A stretch of 35,074 bases of DNA, from assembly GCA_013792135.1 (NCBI GenBank), contig VMSP01000102.1:1-35074 (forward strand), given 5' to 3'. A model generated the notes under the pieces. It saw only the letters and a program-made list of their open reading frames with translations. It made no database searches and was not told the origin of the DNA. A program made the translations under genes and the position numbers. The stretch's first letter is position 1. Each line of letters begins with the position of its first letter. Shown here in pieces: positions 7,852-16,928 of the stretch. This stretch comes from Desulfocapsa sp. (GTDB lineage Bacteria > Desulfobacterota > Desulfobulbia > Desulfobulbales > Desulfocapsaceae).

Positions 7852-8369
7852 TCTCTACCTCTTTATTCTTGATTGAAGCCCGTTGAAATCGGAACCTGCT
7901 TTTTCTCAATCCACACCTTTAAACAATATGGACTTTTTTTACGAAACAGCCAAAAGCGAACACTCACTGCCGATTTTGGGATCGGTTATTACTTTAACAA
8001 CGTATGTGATATACTTTGCGGCTCTCTCTTTGTGAAGAGAGAAAACATTGTTACATACATTATTTGTCAATATACGACAGTTTTTTTTTGATATGAAGCT
8101 ATTTTTTTAGTTTATTGTTAAAAATCGTCTCATTTTATTACTCAGACCATAAAATAACACCACAAAAGATCTTCTGTTAATGCATCTTTAAAGACATATC
8201 GATAATGGAAAAGAACTGTACAATCCGTCAGACATCTGAAGCCTCATGCACATGAACCACATTAAACCGATCCAGACGACCCGTGGGGTCAAACAATATC
8301 CAAAGCTTATCCTACTTTAGAAGGATAAAGCAAACTTTTCTCTTACATTTTCGACATTGCGACAAAAAA
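7852..8369. other. AT-rich divergent intergenic region
   Basis: About 500 bases between the roadblock operon (minus) and tatD (plus). It holds the candidate minus-strand promoter and inverted repeat described separately and a long T run near 8081-8089. I see no coding frame with protein-like character apart from a possible GTG-started extension of tatD from 8283. Confidence 0.5.
8008..8042 (-). promoter_or_regulatory. Candidate promoter with overlapping inverted repeat for the roadblock-MglA operon
   Basis: On the minus strand, TTCACA (8036-8031), a 17-base spacer and TATATC (8013-8008) fit a sigma-70 promoter. An 8-bp perfect inverted repeat (TCTCTCTT 8023-8030, AAGAGAGA 8035-8042) covers the -35 box and could be an operator. 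The leader to the roadblock ATG at 7851 would be about 150 bases. Promoter call by eye only. Confidence 0.35.
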
Positions 8370-9239
8370 ATGACATCCGCCAAGAACAGGCATGGAAAAA
8401 TTTCCGTAAAAATAGAACCAGCCCAACTTCCCCATCTTTCTGAGGGCACCTTTCTGATCGACAGCCATTGTCATCTTGACATGGATGCCTACCAAGATGA
8501 CCTAGACACCCTTCTTCAACAAGCATATCAAAACCATATTCGTACTATAATCAGTGTTGGCATTGACGAAAAAAGCTCTCGCCAGGCAATCTCTTTAGCC
8601 GCAAAATACAACATGGTCAAGGCAACCATTGGTGTGCATCCCCATGATGTAGCTCATATCCTGCCTCATACCTTAGACACCTTAGCAAATCTCGCAGAAG
8701 AGAACAGCAAACACATTGTAGGCTATGGCGAGATTGGGCTTGACTATGTCAAAAACTACACCGCCCCCGATATACAACGCACCCATTTTCGCTCACAATT
8801 ATCCCTGGCTAAAGAATTGAAGCTCCCTGTCATTGTCCATGACCGTGAGGCCCACGAGGATACTTTACGCATCCTCATGGAAGCAGCTCCTTACGAATAT
8901 GGCGGTGTCATGCATTGTTTTTCAGGTAACATGACCTTGGCCAAACAGGTACTGGATCTTGGTTTCCACATCTCGATTCCAGGGGTCGTTACCTTCAAAA
9001 ATGCCGCAGACCTCCAGGAGGTAGCAAAACAGACACCTCTGATGTCGCTGCTTGTCGAGACAGATGGCCCTTTCCTGTCCCCTGTCCCTCGGCGCGGCAA
9101 ACGTAACGAGCCCACATTCCTACTCTATACCGCCCAGATGATCGCAGACTTACGTGACATCCCGATCAATGAAGTTGCAAGACAGACCAGCGCCAACGCC
9201 ATGAAACTTTTCCGACTTCCTGGAACCTTGACGACGTGA
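8370..9239 (+). CDS. TatD-family metal-dependent deoxyribonuclease
   Basis: A TatD/YcfH-type TIM-barrel hydrolase. The metal-binding set is complete: DSHCHLD near the N-terminus, the Glu in GYGEIGLDY, His in PVIVHDREAHEDT, His in GVMHCFSG and Asp in VETDGPFLSP. Members act as 3'-5' nucleases on DNA or in D-aminoacyl-tRNA cleanup. I start at ATG 8370; a GTG at 8283 would add 29 residues that do not look like the family, and neither start has a clear ribosome binding site. The stop overlaps the next gene by 4 bases (GTGA), which suggests translational coupling. Family call is firm; choice between tatD and ycfH is not made. Confidence 0.9.
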   Translation: MTSAKNRHGKISVKIEPAQLPHLSEGTFLIDSHCHLDMDAYQDDLDTLLQQAYQNHIRTIISVGIDEKSSRQAISLAAKYNMVKATIGVHPHDVAHILPHTLDTLANLAEENSKHIVGYGEIGLDYVKNYTAPDIQRTHFRSQLSLAKELKLPVIVHDREAHEDTLRILMEAAPYEYGGVMHCFSGNMTLAKQVLDLGFHISIPGVVTFKNAADLQEVAKQTPLMSLLVETDGPFLSPVPRRGKRNEPTFLLYTAQMIADLRDIPINEVARQTSANAMKLFRLPGTLTT

Positions 9240-9937
9240 AAAAAATGATTGACTGTAACCTGCAAGATATTCGAGAAAAGATTTTAACAACAGCTATCAA
9301 ATGCGGACGCGATCCTGCCACTATCCAGCTGGTCGCTGTCTCCAAAAAATTTCCAGCAGCCGATATTCAGGAAGCAATACGGGCCGGCCAACTCCTTTTT
9401 GGAGAAAACTACATTCAAGAAGCAGCACAGAAAAAGACAGAAATCGGTGACACGGCCTCATTCCATTTCATCGGACACTTGCAAAGCAACAAGGCAAAAC
9501 TGGCAGCTCAGATCTTTCAGATGATAGAAACCGTTGATCGCGTTAAGCTGGCAACCGCACTTAATAAGGAACTCAAACTTCTAGGCAAGAGCCTGGATAT
9601 CCTCGTCCAGGTTAATATTGGCCAAGAACCCCAAAAGTCAGGAGTGCTCCCCCAAGACGCCGAAAATCTGCTCAAGCAACTTATCCCATTATCTAATTTG
9701 AGAATACGCGGACTCATGACCATTCCTCCACATCATGACAACCACGAACATGCCCGTCCGCACTTCCAAGCGCTGCGAATGTTGGCTGAAGAACTGAAAA
9801 GGAAAGCTTATTTCTTCGACAACAAGCATGTGGAGTTATCCATGGGCATGTCCAGTGATTACACCATTGCCATAGAGGAAGGCGCCACTCTTATACGAAT
9901 AGGAACCGCTCTTTTTGGACATCGTCCGGTAAAATAA
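9236..9937 (+). CDS. YggS-family PLP homeostasis protein
   Basis: A 233-residue single-domain TIM-barrel PLP-binding protein of the YggS/PROSC family, which buffers pyridoxal phosphate and affects amino acid and vitamin B6 balance. The PLP lysine lies in LVAVSKKFP (K37). FGENYIQEA, FIGHLQSNKAK, VDILVQVNIG and the phosphate-binding LSMGMSSDY with RIGTALFG are all present. The GTG start at 9236 overlaps the tatD stop; an ATG three codons later is an alternative. The length is normal. It is followed by a long non-coding gap. Confidence 0.93.
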   Translation: MKKMIDCNLQDIREKILTTAIKCGRDPATIQLVAVSKKFPAADIQEAIRAGQLLFGENYIQEAAQKKTEIGDTASFHFIGHLQSNKAKLAAQIFQMIETVDRVKLATALNKELKLLGKSLDILVQVNIGQEPQKSGVLPQDAENLLKQLIPLSNLRIRGLMTIPPHHDNHEHARPHFQALRMLAEELKRKAYFFDNKHVELSMGMSSDYTIAIEEGATLIRIGTALFGHRPVK

Positions 9938-10414
9938 GAAGAAACACTTTTTCAAGAGCAAGTTACGTTTCCCGCTTGAGGAGACATAGAGACATGAACA
10001 GCAAACATCATCACAAACAGCTTCTTTATGGTCTTAACGCCTTCTCATCAAAACAAAAATAACTACGCATATTCAGTCACATCTGTCAAATTTCTAACAG
10101 ATATATTCTCAAAACACTTCAAACACCTACCTGCAGGTGCAGACAGATATCACACAATCTGAAAGAATAAAAAAATCGCATCGCCGCCTTTTTCCAACTA
10201 CCTATCGTTCCCTCCTTGACAGAGTCAACTTTTTTTAGTATTTTTTACTGTTTTTAAGTTAAGATAGAATTTATTTTATCAAATATTATCGCTACCATTT
10301 TGCGACCTTGCGTACTGTTATATTTGGATATTTTGCTTCAATAACTGTCATTATAATCAGCTATTATTATTAAAGCTAAGTGATATTATTATTTTTGTAA
10401 CACTGTAACTATTC
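9938..10414. other. Long AT-rich intergenic region before ffh
   Basis: It contains the ffh promoter (10216-10244), an inverted repeat ATCTGT/ACAGAT at 10081-10102, and a perfect 10-bp palindrome ACCTGCAGGT at 10129-10138. A 22-codon frame at 9994-10062 (ATG, with GAGGAG about 10 bases upstream) would encode a short His/Lys-rich peptide. It has no recognised family and I do not call it as a gene. Confidence 0.5.
10216..10244 (+). promoter_or_regulatory. Near-consensus sigma-70 promoter for the ffh operon
   Basis: TTGACA (10216-10221), a 17-base spacer and TATTTT (10239-10244). Predicted transcription start is about 10251, giving a leader of about 160 bases before the ffh ATG. Confidence 0.6.
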
Positions 10415-11770
10415 ATGTTTGAGAATCTGACAGACAGGCTGGAAGGGGTCTTCAAAAAACTCCGCGGCCACGGCAAGCTGACTGAAGAAAACATTCAAGA
10501 TGCCATGGGCGAAGTGCGCATGGCCCTTCTTGAAGCCGATGTCAACTTCAATGTAGTAAAGCAGTTCATTGCCACGGTTACCGAAAAGGCCGTGGGAGTT
10601 GAAGTCAGTCAGGCCTTGTCTCCAGGCCAGCAAATCATCAAAATAGTCCATGAGGAACTGGTAGCCCTTCTCGGTGGGAATACGGAACAAATTAGGCTTG
10701 ATGGCCGCCAGCCGGTCATCATCATGATGGCAGGTCTGCAGGGTTCAGGAAAAACGACCACATCAGGCAAACTTGCCCGCATGCTTAAGGAGAAGGGAAG
10801 AAGACCGTATCTGGTTCCAGCCGATGTTTATCGACCCGCAGCCATCGAACAGTTGCAGATCCTTGGCGGGAAGATTGATGTCCCGGTACATCCATCCACT
10901 ACTGAGACCAAGCCGGTGGATATCTGCCGACAGGCTGTGGCAGTTGCCAGAGCGAAGAACTACGACACTCTGATCATTGATACTGCAGGCCGCCTCCATG
11001 TCGACGAACTTCTCATGGGTGAGTTGAAAGAGATTCAGGCAGCCATCCGACCTTCTGAGGTTCTTTTCGTGGCCGATGCCATGACCGGACAGGATGCAGT
11101 TACCGTTGCCGGCAAGTTCAACGAGGATCTGGAAATAACCGGTGTGGTTCTCACCAAGATGGAAGGTGACGCCCGTGGCGGCGCAGCCCTTTCCATCAAG
11201 AATGTCACTGGTAAGCCCATCAAGTTTACAGGTGTAGGCGAAGGTCTGGACGCACTGGAAATTTTCCATCCCGACCGGACAGCTTCACGCATCCTGGGCA
11301 TGGGCGACGTCCTCACCCTGATTGAAAAGGCCGAGGCCGTTGTTGACAAGAAGAAAGCCGACAAACTGATCAACAAGCTCCGGCAGAACACCTTTACCTT
11401 GGAAGATTTTCTCGACCAGATCCAGCAGATCAAAAAAATGGGATCGTTGGAGCAGATTATGGCCATGATTCCAGGGATCAACAAGCTCAAGCAGCTGAAA
11501 GATGCACCACAGCCGAACGAGAAAGAGCTGTCCAAGACCGAGGCCATTATTCGCTCCATGACCAGGAAAGAGCGACATAATTATGCCATCATCAATACCA
11601 GTCGCCGGCAACGGATAGCAAGTGGCTCCGGCACAGATGTGGCCGATGTCAATCGGGTCATTAAAAGCTATTCAACCATGCTGAAGATGATGCAGAAGAT
11701 GCGCGGCAAACCCGGATTGATCACTGGTCAGAAAAGGCGGAAGCTGCCGAAAGGATTACGCAAAAATTAA
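10415..11770 (+). CDS. ffh: Signal recognition particle protein Ffh (SRP54)
   Basis: A 451-residue SRP GTPase which, with 4.5S RNA, delivers nascent membrane proteins to FtsY. The N domain (1-90) has the ALLEADVN motif. The G domain has P-loop GLQGSGKT (107-114), the ADVYRPAA and DTAGRLH motifs, and TKMEGDARGG. The M domain is methionine-rich (for example MKMMQKM-type segment near the end), with the SM..KER RNA-binding region. The start ATG has no clear Shine-Dalgarno site, which is odd for a highly expressed gene. The next gene is rpsP, as in many bacteria with an ffh-rpsP-rimM-trmD-rplS order. The 4.5S RNA gene is not seen here. Confidence 0.97.
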   Translation: MFENLTDRLEGVFKKLRGHGKLTEENIQDAMGEVRMALLEADVNFNVVKQFIATVTEKAVGVEVSQALSPGQQIIKIVHEELVALLGGNTEQIRLDGRQPVIIMMAGLQGSGKTTTSGKLARMLKEKGRRPYLVPADVYRPAAIEQLQILGGKIDVPVHPSTTETKPVDICRQAVAVARAKNYDTLIIDTAGRLHVDELLMGELKEIQAAIRPSEVLFVADAMTGQDAVTVAGKFNEDLEITGVVLTKMEGDARGGAALSIKNVTGKPIKFTGVGEGLDALEIFHPDRTASRILGMGDVLTLIEKAEAVVDKKKADKLINKLRQNTFTLEDFLDQIQQIKKMGSLEQIMAMIPGINKLKQLKDAPQPNEKELSKTEAIIRSMTRKERHNYAIINTSRRQRIASGSGTDVADVNRVIKSYSTMLKMMQKMRGKPGLITGQKRRKLPKGLRKN

Positions 11771-11851
11771 GCACACTTTCTGATGCAGACAGTCAGAGAA
11801 TATTCAGAAGTTATTCAAAATTTTTTAAATACATCAAAGGAGTTATCAGTA

Positions 11852-12097
11852 ATGGCAGTTAGAATTCGTTTAACCAGGCTTGGCAGAAAAAAACACCCCT
11901 TCTATCGTATTGTAGTTGCCGACAGTGAGCGTCAGCGTGATGGAAAATTCCTCGATATCGTAGGAACCTACGATCCGATGCAGAATCCTGCCGCCATTAC
12001 TATCAACAATGTGAAGCTCCAGGACTGGATTGGCAGAGGCGCCTTACCATCCACTACAGTTCAGAGTTTGATCAAAAAAACTCCAGTCAGCGAATAA
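11852..12097 (+). CDS. rpsP: 30S ribosomal protein S16
   Basis: An 81-residue S16, starting MAVRIRLTRLGRKKHPFYRIVVAD, a near-invariant beginning, so ATG 11852 is chosen over the in-frame upstream start at 11783. An AAAGGAG site lies 9 bases before it. The SPRDG-like segment is SERQRDGKFLDIVGTYDP. S16 binds 16S rRNA early in 30S assembly. It is followed 6 bases later by khpA. Confidence 0.97.
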   Translation: MAVRIRLTRLGRKKHPFYRIVVADSERQRDGKFLDIVGTYDPMQNPAAITINNVKLQDWIGRGALPSTTVQSLIKKTPVSE

Positions 12098-12103
12098 CGG
12101 GTT

Positions 12104-12334
12104 ATGCAAGAACTGGTCACCTATATTGCCAGATCGCTGGTAGACAATCCCGATGCGGTAAATGTCACCATGAGTGAAGAAGATGACACCATCACCATCG
12201 GGCTGGCTGTAGCCAAAGAAGATCTCGGCAAGGTGATCGGCAAACAGGGGCGAACCGCAAGGGCAATGCGTTCTCTCCTTGCGGTCACAGCCGGGAAGGA
12301 GAACAAGCGATCAAGGCTTGATATTCTGGAATAA
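12104..12334 (+). CDS. khpA: KH-domain RNA-binding protein KhpA
   Basis: A 76-residue protein made of one KH domain. The nucleic-acid-binding loop is in GKVIGKQGRTARAMRSLL (about 42-59), which fits the GxxG rule, and LVTYIARSLVDNPDAV is the family N-terminus. KhpA (YlqC) proteins bind RNA, often with KhpB/Jag, and this gene sits between rpsP and rimM in many bacteria, as here. Length and position are typical. Confidence 0.93.
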   Translation: MQELVTYIARSLVDNPDAVNVTMSEEDDTITIGLAVAKEDLGKVIGKQGRTARAMRSLLAVTAGKENKRSRLDILE

Positions 12335-12347
12335 TATCCAAAAAGCC

Positions 12348-12902
12348 ATGATTGACGATTTTATATATCCTGCTGAAACGTATCTACTGATCGGAAAAAT
12401 TATTGAACCGCACGGTCTTAAAGGTGAGGTAAAAATTTTTTCTTATGCAGGGCAGCCGGAAAATATCAAAAGTTACAAGAAATTGTTTTTAGTAACCTTA
12501 TCCGGAGAACTTTCCCAAGCCTATAGTATGGAAAAGTGCCGGGTTAAGGGAAAATCAGCCATTGTGCGATTGACCTCAGTCAATGACCGGAATGGAGCTG
12601 AAGCGATAACCGGAACGGGTGTGTTAATCCTGAAAGAGGATCTTCCACAGCCAGGACAAAATGAATTTTACCTGTATCAAATGGAAGGCCTGACCGTCAT
12701 AACCGTCGACGGTCGCAGACTTGGAACAGTAACAAGCATCATGTCCAATGGCGCACAAGATCTGTTGGTGGTTCAAGATGACGATGAGGAGTATCTGATT
12801 CCCATCCTTGATAGTATTATCATCCACCATGATACCGAAAAGATTGTAATAGCGCCTCCGCCAGGACTTCTGGAGATAAACTCCGGGGACAGCTTACTTT
12901 AG
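12348..12902 (+). CDS. rimM: Ribosome maturation factor RimM
   Basis: A 184-residue 30S maturation factor that binds S19 and helps fold the 16S 3' domain. The N-terminal RimM domain has [19 protein letters not shown], and the C-terminal PRC-barrel has [32 protein letters not shown] and [14 protein letters not shown] 12348 gives the family-like beginning; an in-frame start at 12279 would overlap khpA by 56 bases. The stop shares bases with a GTG that could start trmD. Confidence 0.94.
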   Translation: MIDDFIYPAETYLLIGKIIEPHGLKGEVKIFSYAGQPENIKSYKKLFLVTLSGELSQAYSMEKCRVKGKSAIVRLTSVNDRNGAEAITGTGVLILKEDLPQPGQNEFYLYQMEGLTVITVDGRRLGTVTSIMSNGAQDLLVVQDDDEEYLIPILDSIIIHHDTEKIVIAPPPGLLEINSGDSLL

Positions 12903-12916
12903 TGTCTATTGGCACT

Positions 12917-13681
12917 ATGATTTTTGACATACTGACCATATTTCCAGCGCTGTTGGATTCACCATTGAATGAATCCATCATTCGCCGAGCCAGACAGGAA
13001 GAAAAGATCCGTATTGATATCACCGATATCCGGAATTTTTCTTTGGACAAACATGCCATGACCGACGACAGGCCTTTTGGCGGCGGTGAAGGAATGGTCA
13101 TGAAACCGGAACCTCTAACTGCTGCTCTGCGCGCAGTGCAGCAGAAAAATGGATCAGGCAGGGTTATCCTCCTTAGTCCACAAGGTCGTGCATACACGCA
13201 AAGGGTTGCTGAAGAGCTCAGCTCATTGTCTCATCTGATTCTGGTATGCGGCCGATATGAAGGTGTTGATGAGCGTTTTGTGGACGCTTACGTAGATGAT
13301 GAAATATCGGTTGGTGATTATATTCTTACCGGTGGTGAACTTGCGGCCATGATTGTGATTGATTCCGTGACCAGACTTCTTCCCGGAGTTCTTGGGTGTG
13401 CAGAGTCTGCAACCAAGGATACATTCAGCAGAAATTTACTCAAGCACCCGCAATTTACGCGACCACGTGTTTTTGAAGAACAGGAGATACCTGAGGTTCT
13501 TCTCTCTGGGAACCATGAAGCAATTGAGCAATATCGGTTCCTGATATCAGTACAGCGCACTCTGGATCGACGACCAGAATTATTAAAACAAACTGATTTC
13601 AGCAAAAAAGAAATAAAACTGCTAAAAAATCATGGTTTATACCAAAAGATAGAGGCATTACAGTCACGCCCAAATGAGTAA
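12917..13681 (+). CDS. trmD: tRNA (guanine-37-N1)-methyltransferase TrmD
   Basis: The SPOUT-class enzyme that makes m1G37 in tRNAs to prevent frameshifting. The start region [14 protein letters not shown], the [22 protein letters not shown] segment, the trefoil-knot SAM site with [13 protein letters not shown] and the [14 protein letters not shown] segment are all present. ATG 12917 fits the family beginning; GTG 12902, which shares bases with the rimM stop, would add five residues and is also possible. It overlaps the next gene by 8 bases. Confidence 0.95.
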   Translation: MIFDILTIFPALLDSPLNESIIRRARQEEKIRIDITDIRNFSLDKHAMTDDRPFGGGEGMVMKPEPLTAALRAVQQKNGSGRVILLSPQGRAYTQRVAEELSSLSHLILVCGRYEGVDERFVDAYVDDEISVGDYILTGGELAAMIVIDSVTRLLPGVLGCAESATKDTFSRNLLKHPQFTRPRVFEEQEIPEVLLSGNHEAIEQYRFLISVQRTLDRRPELLKQTDFSKKEIKLLKNHGLYQKIEALQSRPNE

Positions 13682-14255
13682 GGAAAAACCAAGAGCCATT
13701 GACATTGCCCTTATTCATTATCCTGTTATAAATAAAACTGGAGATACCATAGGCTCAGCAGTAACCAATCTTGATGTGCATGATATCGCCCGGGCAGCAC
13801 GGACATTTGGAGTGGATAATTACTATATTGTTACCCCTTATACCGATCAGCACACACTGGTTCAGGAAATTCTCGATCACTGGCAGACAGGCTATGGGGC
13901 AACATACAATCCCGCTCGCAAATCAGCTCTTGACCGAGTTAAAATTACAGGATCACTAGAGACAACCATTAACCTGGTCACTGAACAGAGAGGCAAGAAG
14001 CCATTACTCCTGACTACGAGTGCTCGAGTCCAGAAAAATAGTATCAGCTACCGGGATGCCCGAAGGCGCATCGAAGCAGGAGAGCCAATTATTCTCTTGT
14101 TTGGAACAGCCCATGGACTATCCCCGGAGATAAATGAGACAGCGGATTACACCCTGCCTCCAATTGAAAGTACAACCGGCTATAATCACCTTTCTGTCCG
14201 TTCAGCAGTCTCGATCATCCTTGATCGACTTCTTGGCATCCAGGAGGAATTATAA
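13674..14255 (+). CDS. SPOUT-type RNA methyltransferase (RNA_Me_trans family)
   Basis: A 193-residue protein resembling the predicted SAM-dependent RNA methyltransferase family usually found between trmD and rplS in Desulfobacterota and relatives. Family-like features are [23 protein letters not shown] at the start, [10 protein letters not shown], a SPOUT-like knot segment with [13 protein letters not shown], and a C-terminal [16 protein letters not shown] helix. The substrate RNA is not established to my knowledge. It overlaps trmD by 8 bases and is followed by a 99-base leader before rplS. Confidence 0.85.
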   Translation: MSKEKPRAIDIALIHYPVINKTGDTIGSAVTNLDVHDIARAARTFGVDNYYIVTPYTDQHTLVQEILDHWQTGYGATYNPARKSALDRVKITGSLETTINLVTEQRGKKPLLLTTSARVQKNSISYRDARRRIEAGEPIILLFGTAHGLSPEINETADYTLPPIESTTGYNHLSVRSAVSIILDRLLGIQEEL

Positions 14256-14354
14256 ATTTAATGGAAATTTTGAAAAAAAGATCTTTTCGAGCTTTCTTAT
14301 AAGATAGTGGTCAACAACCATTTCCTTCAACACACCTTAACGTAGAGTAAAATT

Positions 14355-14708
14355 ATGAGCGTAATACTTGACAGAATCAATCAGGAGCAGATGCGTTTTG
14401 ATCACCCGGATTTTCGTTCCGGAGACACCGTACAGGTTCACATCCGGATCATTGAGGGGAACAAAGAGCGGGTACAGATGTTCCAGGGCGTTGTAATTAA
14501 ACGAAAAAATGGGACAATGGATGCCTCGTATACTGTACGGAAAATGTCCCACGGCGTTGGCGTTGAAAAGACATTTGCCCTGCACAACCCCAGAATTGAG
14601 CAGATTGATGTAGTTACCCGTGGTCGTGTCCGCCGTTCACGCCTTTACTATCTGCGAAGCAGACGAGGCAAGGCAGCACGTATTCAGGAACGAAAATTTA
14701 TCAAATAA
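14355..14708 (+). CDS. rplS: 50S ribosomal protein L19
   Basis: A 117-residue L19 located at the 30S-50S interface. Typical segments are [23 protein letters not shown]-like N-terminal half, [27 protein letters not shown], and the basic C-terminus with [20 protein letters not shown] 14355 is the first start. A 99-base spacer before it contains an AAAAGATCTTTT palindrome, so some leader regulation is possible. Confidence 0.97.
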   Translation: MSVILDRINQEQMRFDHPDFRSGDTVQVHIRIIEGNKERVQMFQGVVIKRKNGTMDASYTVRKMSHGVGVEKTFALHNPRIEQIDVVTRGRVRRSRLYYLRSRRGKAARIQERKFIK

Positions 14709-14736
14709 TTACTTCTTCTTAAGTCTAAACAATACG

Positions 14737-15393
14737 TTGCAACGAATTGAAGAGATTCTCTCCTCCATCGTTCCAGATACGAATGACACCTTTCTTCTAG
14801 AACGAACCCTGCGCACAAGAGGTTTTTCTTGTGTTGCAGGGTTGGATGAAGTTGGCCGTGGACCACTGGCTGGACCAGTGGTCGCAGCCTGTGTTGTTTT
14901 GCCACCACACTGCGACTTTTCACTTTATCTTGACTCCAAAAAACTCTCCCACAACAGGCGTTGCCTCCTGGCCGGAACACTCTCCGAAATCGGCGCCTTG
15001 ATGGGTGTTGGTATTGTTTCCATCGCAACTATTGATCGAATTAATATCCTGCAGGCATCTCTTCTGGCCATGAAAAGGGCCATAGAGAATCTGGCCAGCA
15101 CACTGCCAGCACCTGACTTTCTATTGATTGACGGCAAGTTCAAGATCCCCATGGACACCCCCCAGTTCACCCTGATTAAAGGTGAATCAAAAAGCGCCTC
15201 CATTGCCGCCGCCTCCATTCTTGCCAAGGTAACACGTGACGCCCTGATGGATGAACTGGCTACACAATTTCCTGTCTACAATCTCTCTCGGAACAAAGGA
15301 TATCCCACTCGGGAACATCGCAAGGCCATCGTAAAATATGGTCCTGCGCCATGCCATCGCAAGACATTTAAAGGGGTTAAGGAATTTGTCTGA
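14737..15393 (+). CDS. rnhB: Ribonuclease HII
   Basis: RNase HII, which removes RNA from RNA-DNA hybrids and single ribonucleotides. Catalytic DE are in AGLDEVGRGPLAGPVV (D37, E38 from the chosen start); later acidic residues are in LLIDGK and KVTRDALMDE, and GYPTREHRKAI with the R.TFKG tail is the family C-terminus. No ATG lies in frame between rplS and the DEVGRG motif. TTG at 14737 is the best start in the intergenic part, and a GTG at 14620 lies inside rplS. The start is thus uncertain though the gene is intact. Confidence 0.9.
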   Translation: MQRIEEILSSIVPDTNDTFLLERTLRTRGFSCVAGLDEVGRGPLAGPVVAACVVLPPHCDFSLYLDSKKLSHNRRCLLAGTLSEIGALMGVGIVSIATIDRINILQASLLAMKRAIENLASTLPAPDFLLIDGKFKIPMDTPQFTLIKGESKSASIAAASILAKVTRDALMDELATQFPVYNLSRNKGYPTREHRKAIVKYGPAPCHRKTFKGVKEFV

Positions 15394-15766
15394 CCGCAGG
15401 AGAAACATCCTTGGCCAACGAGGTGAAGATTTGGCCGTAAAGTTCCTTCTAAATGCGGGTTATCAGATTATTATACGAAATTACAGAAACTATTACGGTG
15501 AAATTGATATCATTGCCAGAGAAGCCAAGAGTTTGGTTTTTGTCGAGGTCAAAACCAGAAAAAACGAGCTATTCAGTCATCCTTGTGAAGCCGTTACCAG
15601 AAAAAAACAGATCAAAATCAGCAAGGTGGCCATGGCTTATCTGGCAGAAAAAAATCTGGCTGAAATCGCTGCCAGATTTGATGTAGTAGCCATTCTCTTA
15701 CCAGACAATGCCCCTCCAAAAATTGATCTCATCCAGAACGCCTTTGATCTGAGCGATGCTTTTTGA
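15386..15766 (+). CDS. YraN-family (UPF0102) nuclease-fold protein
   Basis: A protein of about 126 residues of the YraN family, with a restriction-endonuclease-like fold. Marks are LGQRGEDLAVKFLLNAGYQII, RNYRNYYGEIDIIA and VFVEVKTRKNELF; the GEIDII and VEVKTR parts provide the predicted D-ExK site. Its role is not established; it usually follows rnhB, as here. I choose TTG 15386, which has AAGGGG and TAAGGA upstream and overlaps rnhB by 8 bases; ATG 15338 would overlap by 56 bases. Confidence 0.85.
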   Translation: MSDRRRNILGQRGEDLAVKFLLNAGYQIIIRNYRNYYGEIDIIAREAKSLVFVEVKTRKNELFSHPCEAVTRKKQIKISKVAMAYLAEKNLAEIAARFDVVAILLPDNAPPKIDLIQNAFDLSDAF

Positions 15767-15770
15767 CAGC

Positions 15771-15794
15771 CATGCCGGATGCCTTCCCGGCATG
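15771..15794. terminator. Small GC-rich hairpin after yraN
   Basis: CATGCCGG (15771-15778) pairs with CCGGCATG (15787-15794) around an 8-base loop. No T tract follows, so it may be a weak terminator or mRNA 3' structure separating the translation cluster from pdxA. Confidence 0.35.
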
Positions 15795-15881
15795 AGAACA
15801 CAGAAAAATCCAGACCATCACCATACGGTTTCTCAATTGCAACCTTAACTTTTTCAGAAATCATCGTTTTCAAGAATTGCT

Positions 15882-16928
15882 ATGCGCCACATTGCCATCA
15901 CCATGGGTTGTCCAGTCGGAATCGGGCCTGAAATACTACTAAAATTTTTCAACCAAACAGACAGGTCTTCAAAATATGCTCCTGTGATACTCGGTGATAT
16001 CGGTGTCCTGCAACGCTGTGCGACTGAGCTAAAGATCAATGCTCAGTTTCTGGCATGGCATCCTGGAACCCCAATCAGAACAGAACAGATCCCTGTCCTT
16101 GAGCTGTCCCATCTCAATACCCATGATTTGATCTGGGGCCACCCGACAATTGCTACCGGCAAGGCCATGGTCAGCTATATTGAAAAGGCTGTCAGCCTCA
16201 TCCTCAATGGAACCTTCTCGGCCATGGTTACCTGCCCCATCTCCAAAGCAAGTTTGAACCGTGCCGGATACTCCTTCCCCGGTCATACTGAGATGCTGGC
16301 CGCACTCACCCAAAGTCCCAATTACGTCATGATGATGGCCGGCAGCAGCCTGCGCGTTACCCTGGCCACCATTCACTGCTCACTGGCTTCGGTTCCATCC
16401 CGTCTTAACATAGAAACTCTGACCGCCCTTATACAGACTACAAACACTGCCCTGCGCTGTGACTTTGGCATCTCTTCCCCTCGAATTGCTGTGGCTGCCC
16501 TGAATCCCCACGCCGGAGAATCCGGTCTTTTCGGCAATGAAGAAGATGAGATTATTTTGCCGGCAATTCAGATAATGCAGGCATTCGGGATTCAAGTTCA
16601 GGGCCCCTTTCCTCCCGATACCATTTTCTTCAAGGCCGCGTCAGGAATGTATGATGCGGTAATTTGCATGTACCATGATCAGGGCCTGATCCCGTTCAAA
16701 CTTCTTCATTTCAAGGACGGGGTGAATGTCACCTTGGGGCTGCCTATAGTCAGGACCTCTGTTGACCATGGAACGGCCTATGATATCGCCGGAAAAGGAC
16801 TGGCAGACCCGGCAAGCCTTTCTGCTGCCGTGGATCTGGCTGCCTCAATTGCCGTCAACCGGGAGACTGTTCAAAAAGATAATCAGGAGTCGAATCACAT
16901 CAATTCTGGCAGCCAAACACCATCCTGA
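15882..16928 (+). CDS. pdxA: 4-hydroxythreonine-4-phosphate dehydrogenase PdxA
   Basis: A 348-residue metal- and NAD-dependent dehydrogenase of vitamin B6 synthesis. The three metal histidines lie in GHTEML (H135), TIHCSLASV (H165) and MYHDQGLIPFK; VDHGTAYDIAGKG completes the family signature. The N-terminal motif is MGCPVGIGPE where many PdxA have MGDP.GIGPE, so the Asp is a Cys. This variant may mark a lineage subgroup or the PdxA2-like branch, so activity is inferred. ATG 15882 is the first start. It is not tightly linked to neighbours. Confidence 0.88.
   Translation: MRHIAITMGCPVGIGPEILLKFFNQTDRSSKYAPVILGDIGVLQRCATELKINAQFLAWHPGTPIRTEQIPVLELSHLNTHDLIWGHPTIATGKAMVSYIEKAVSLILNGTFSAMVTCPISKASLNRAGYSFPGHTEMLAALTQSPNYVMMMAGSSLRVTLATIHCSLASVPSRLNIETLTALIQTTNTALRCDFGISSPRIAVAALNPHAGESGLFGNEEDEIILPAIQIMQAFGIQVQGPFPPDTIFFKAASGMYDAVICMYHDQGLIPFKLLHFKDGVNVTLGLPIVRTSVDHGTAYDIAGKGLADPASLSAAVDLAASIAVNRETVQKDNQESNHINSGSQTPS

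Noticed and set aside
9994-10062. 22-residue frame with a GAGGAG site about 10 bases upstream
   Set aside because: Too short, His/Lys-rich with no recognised family, and in an AT-rich gap; kept only as a note.
14256-14354. Structured autoregulatory leader before rplS
   Set aside because: Only short palindromes (AAAAGATCTTTT) were seen; no known r-protein leader motif was recognised.
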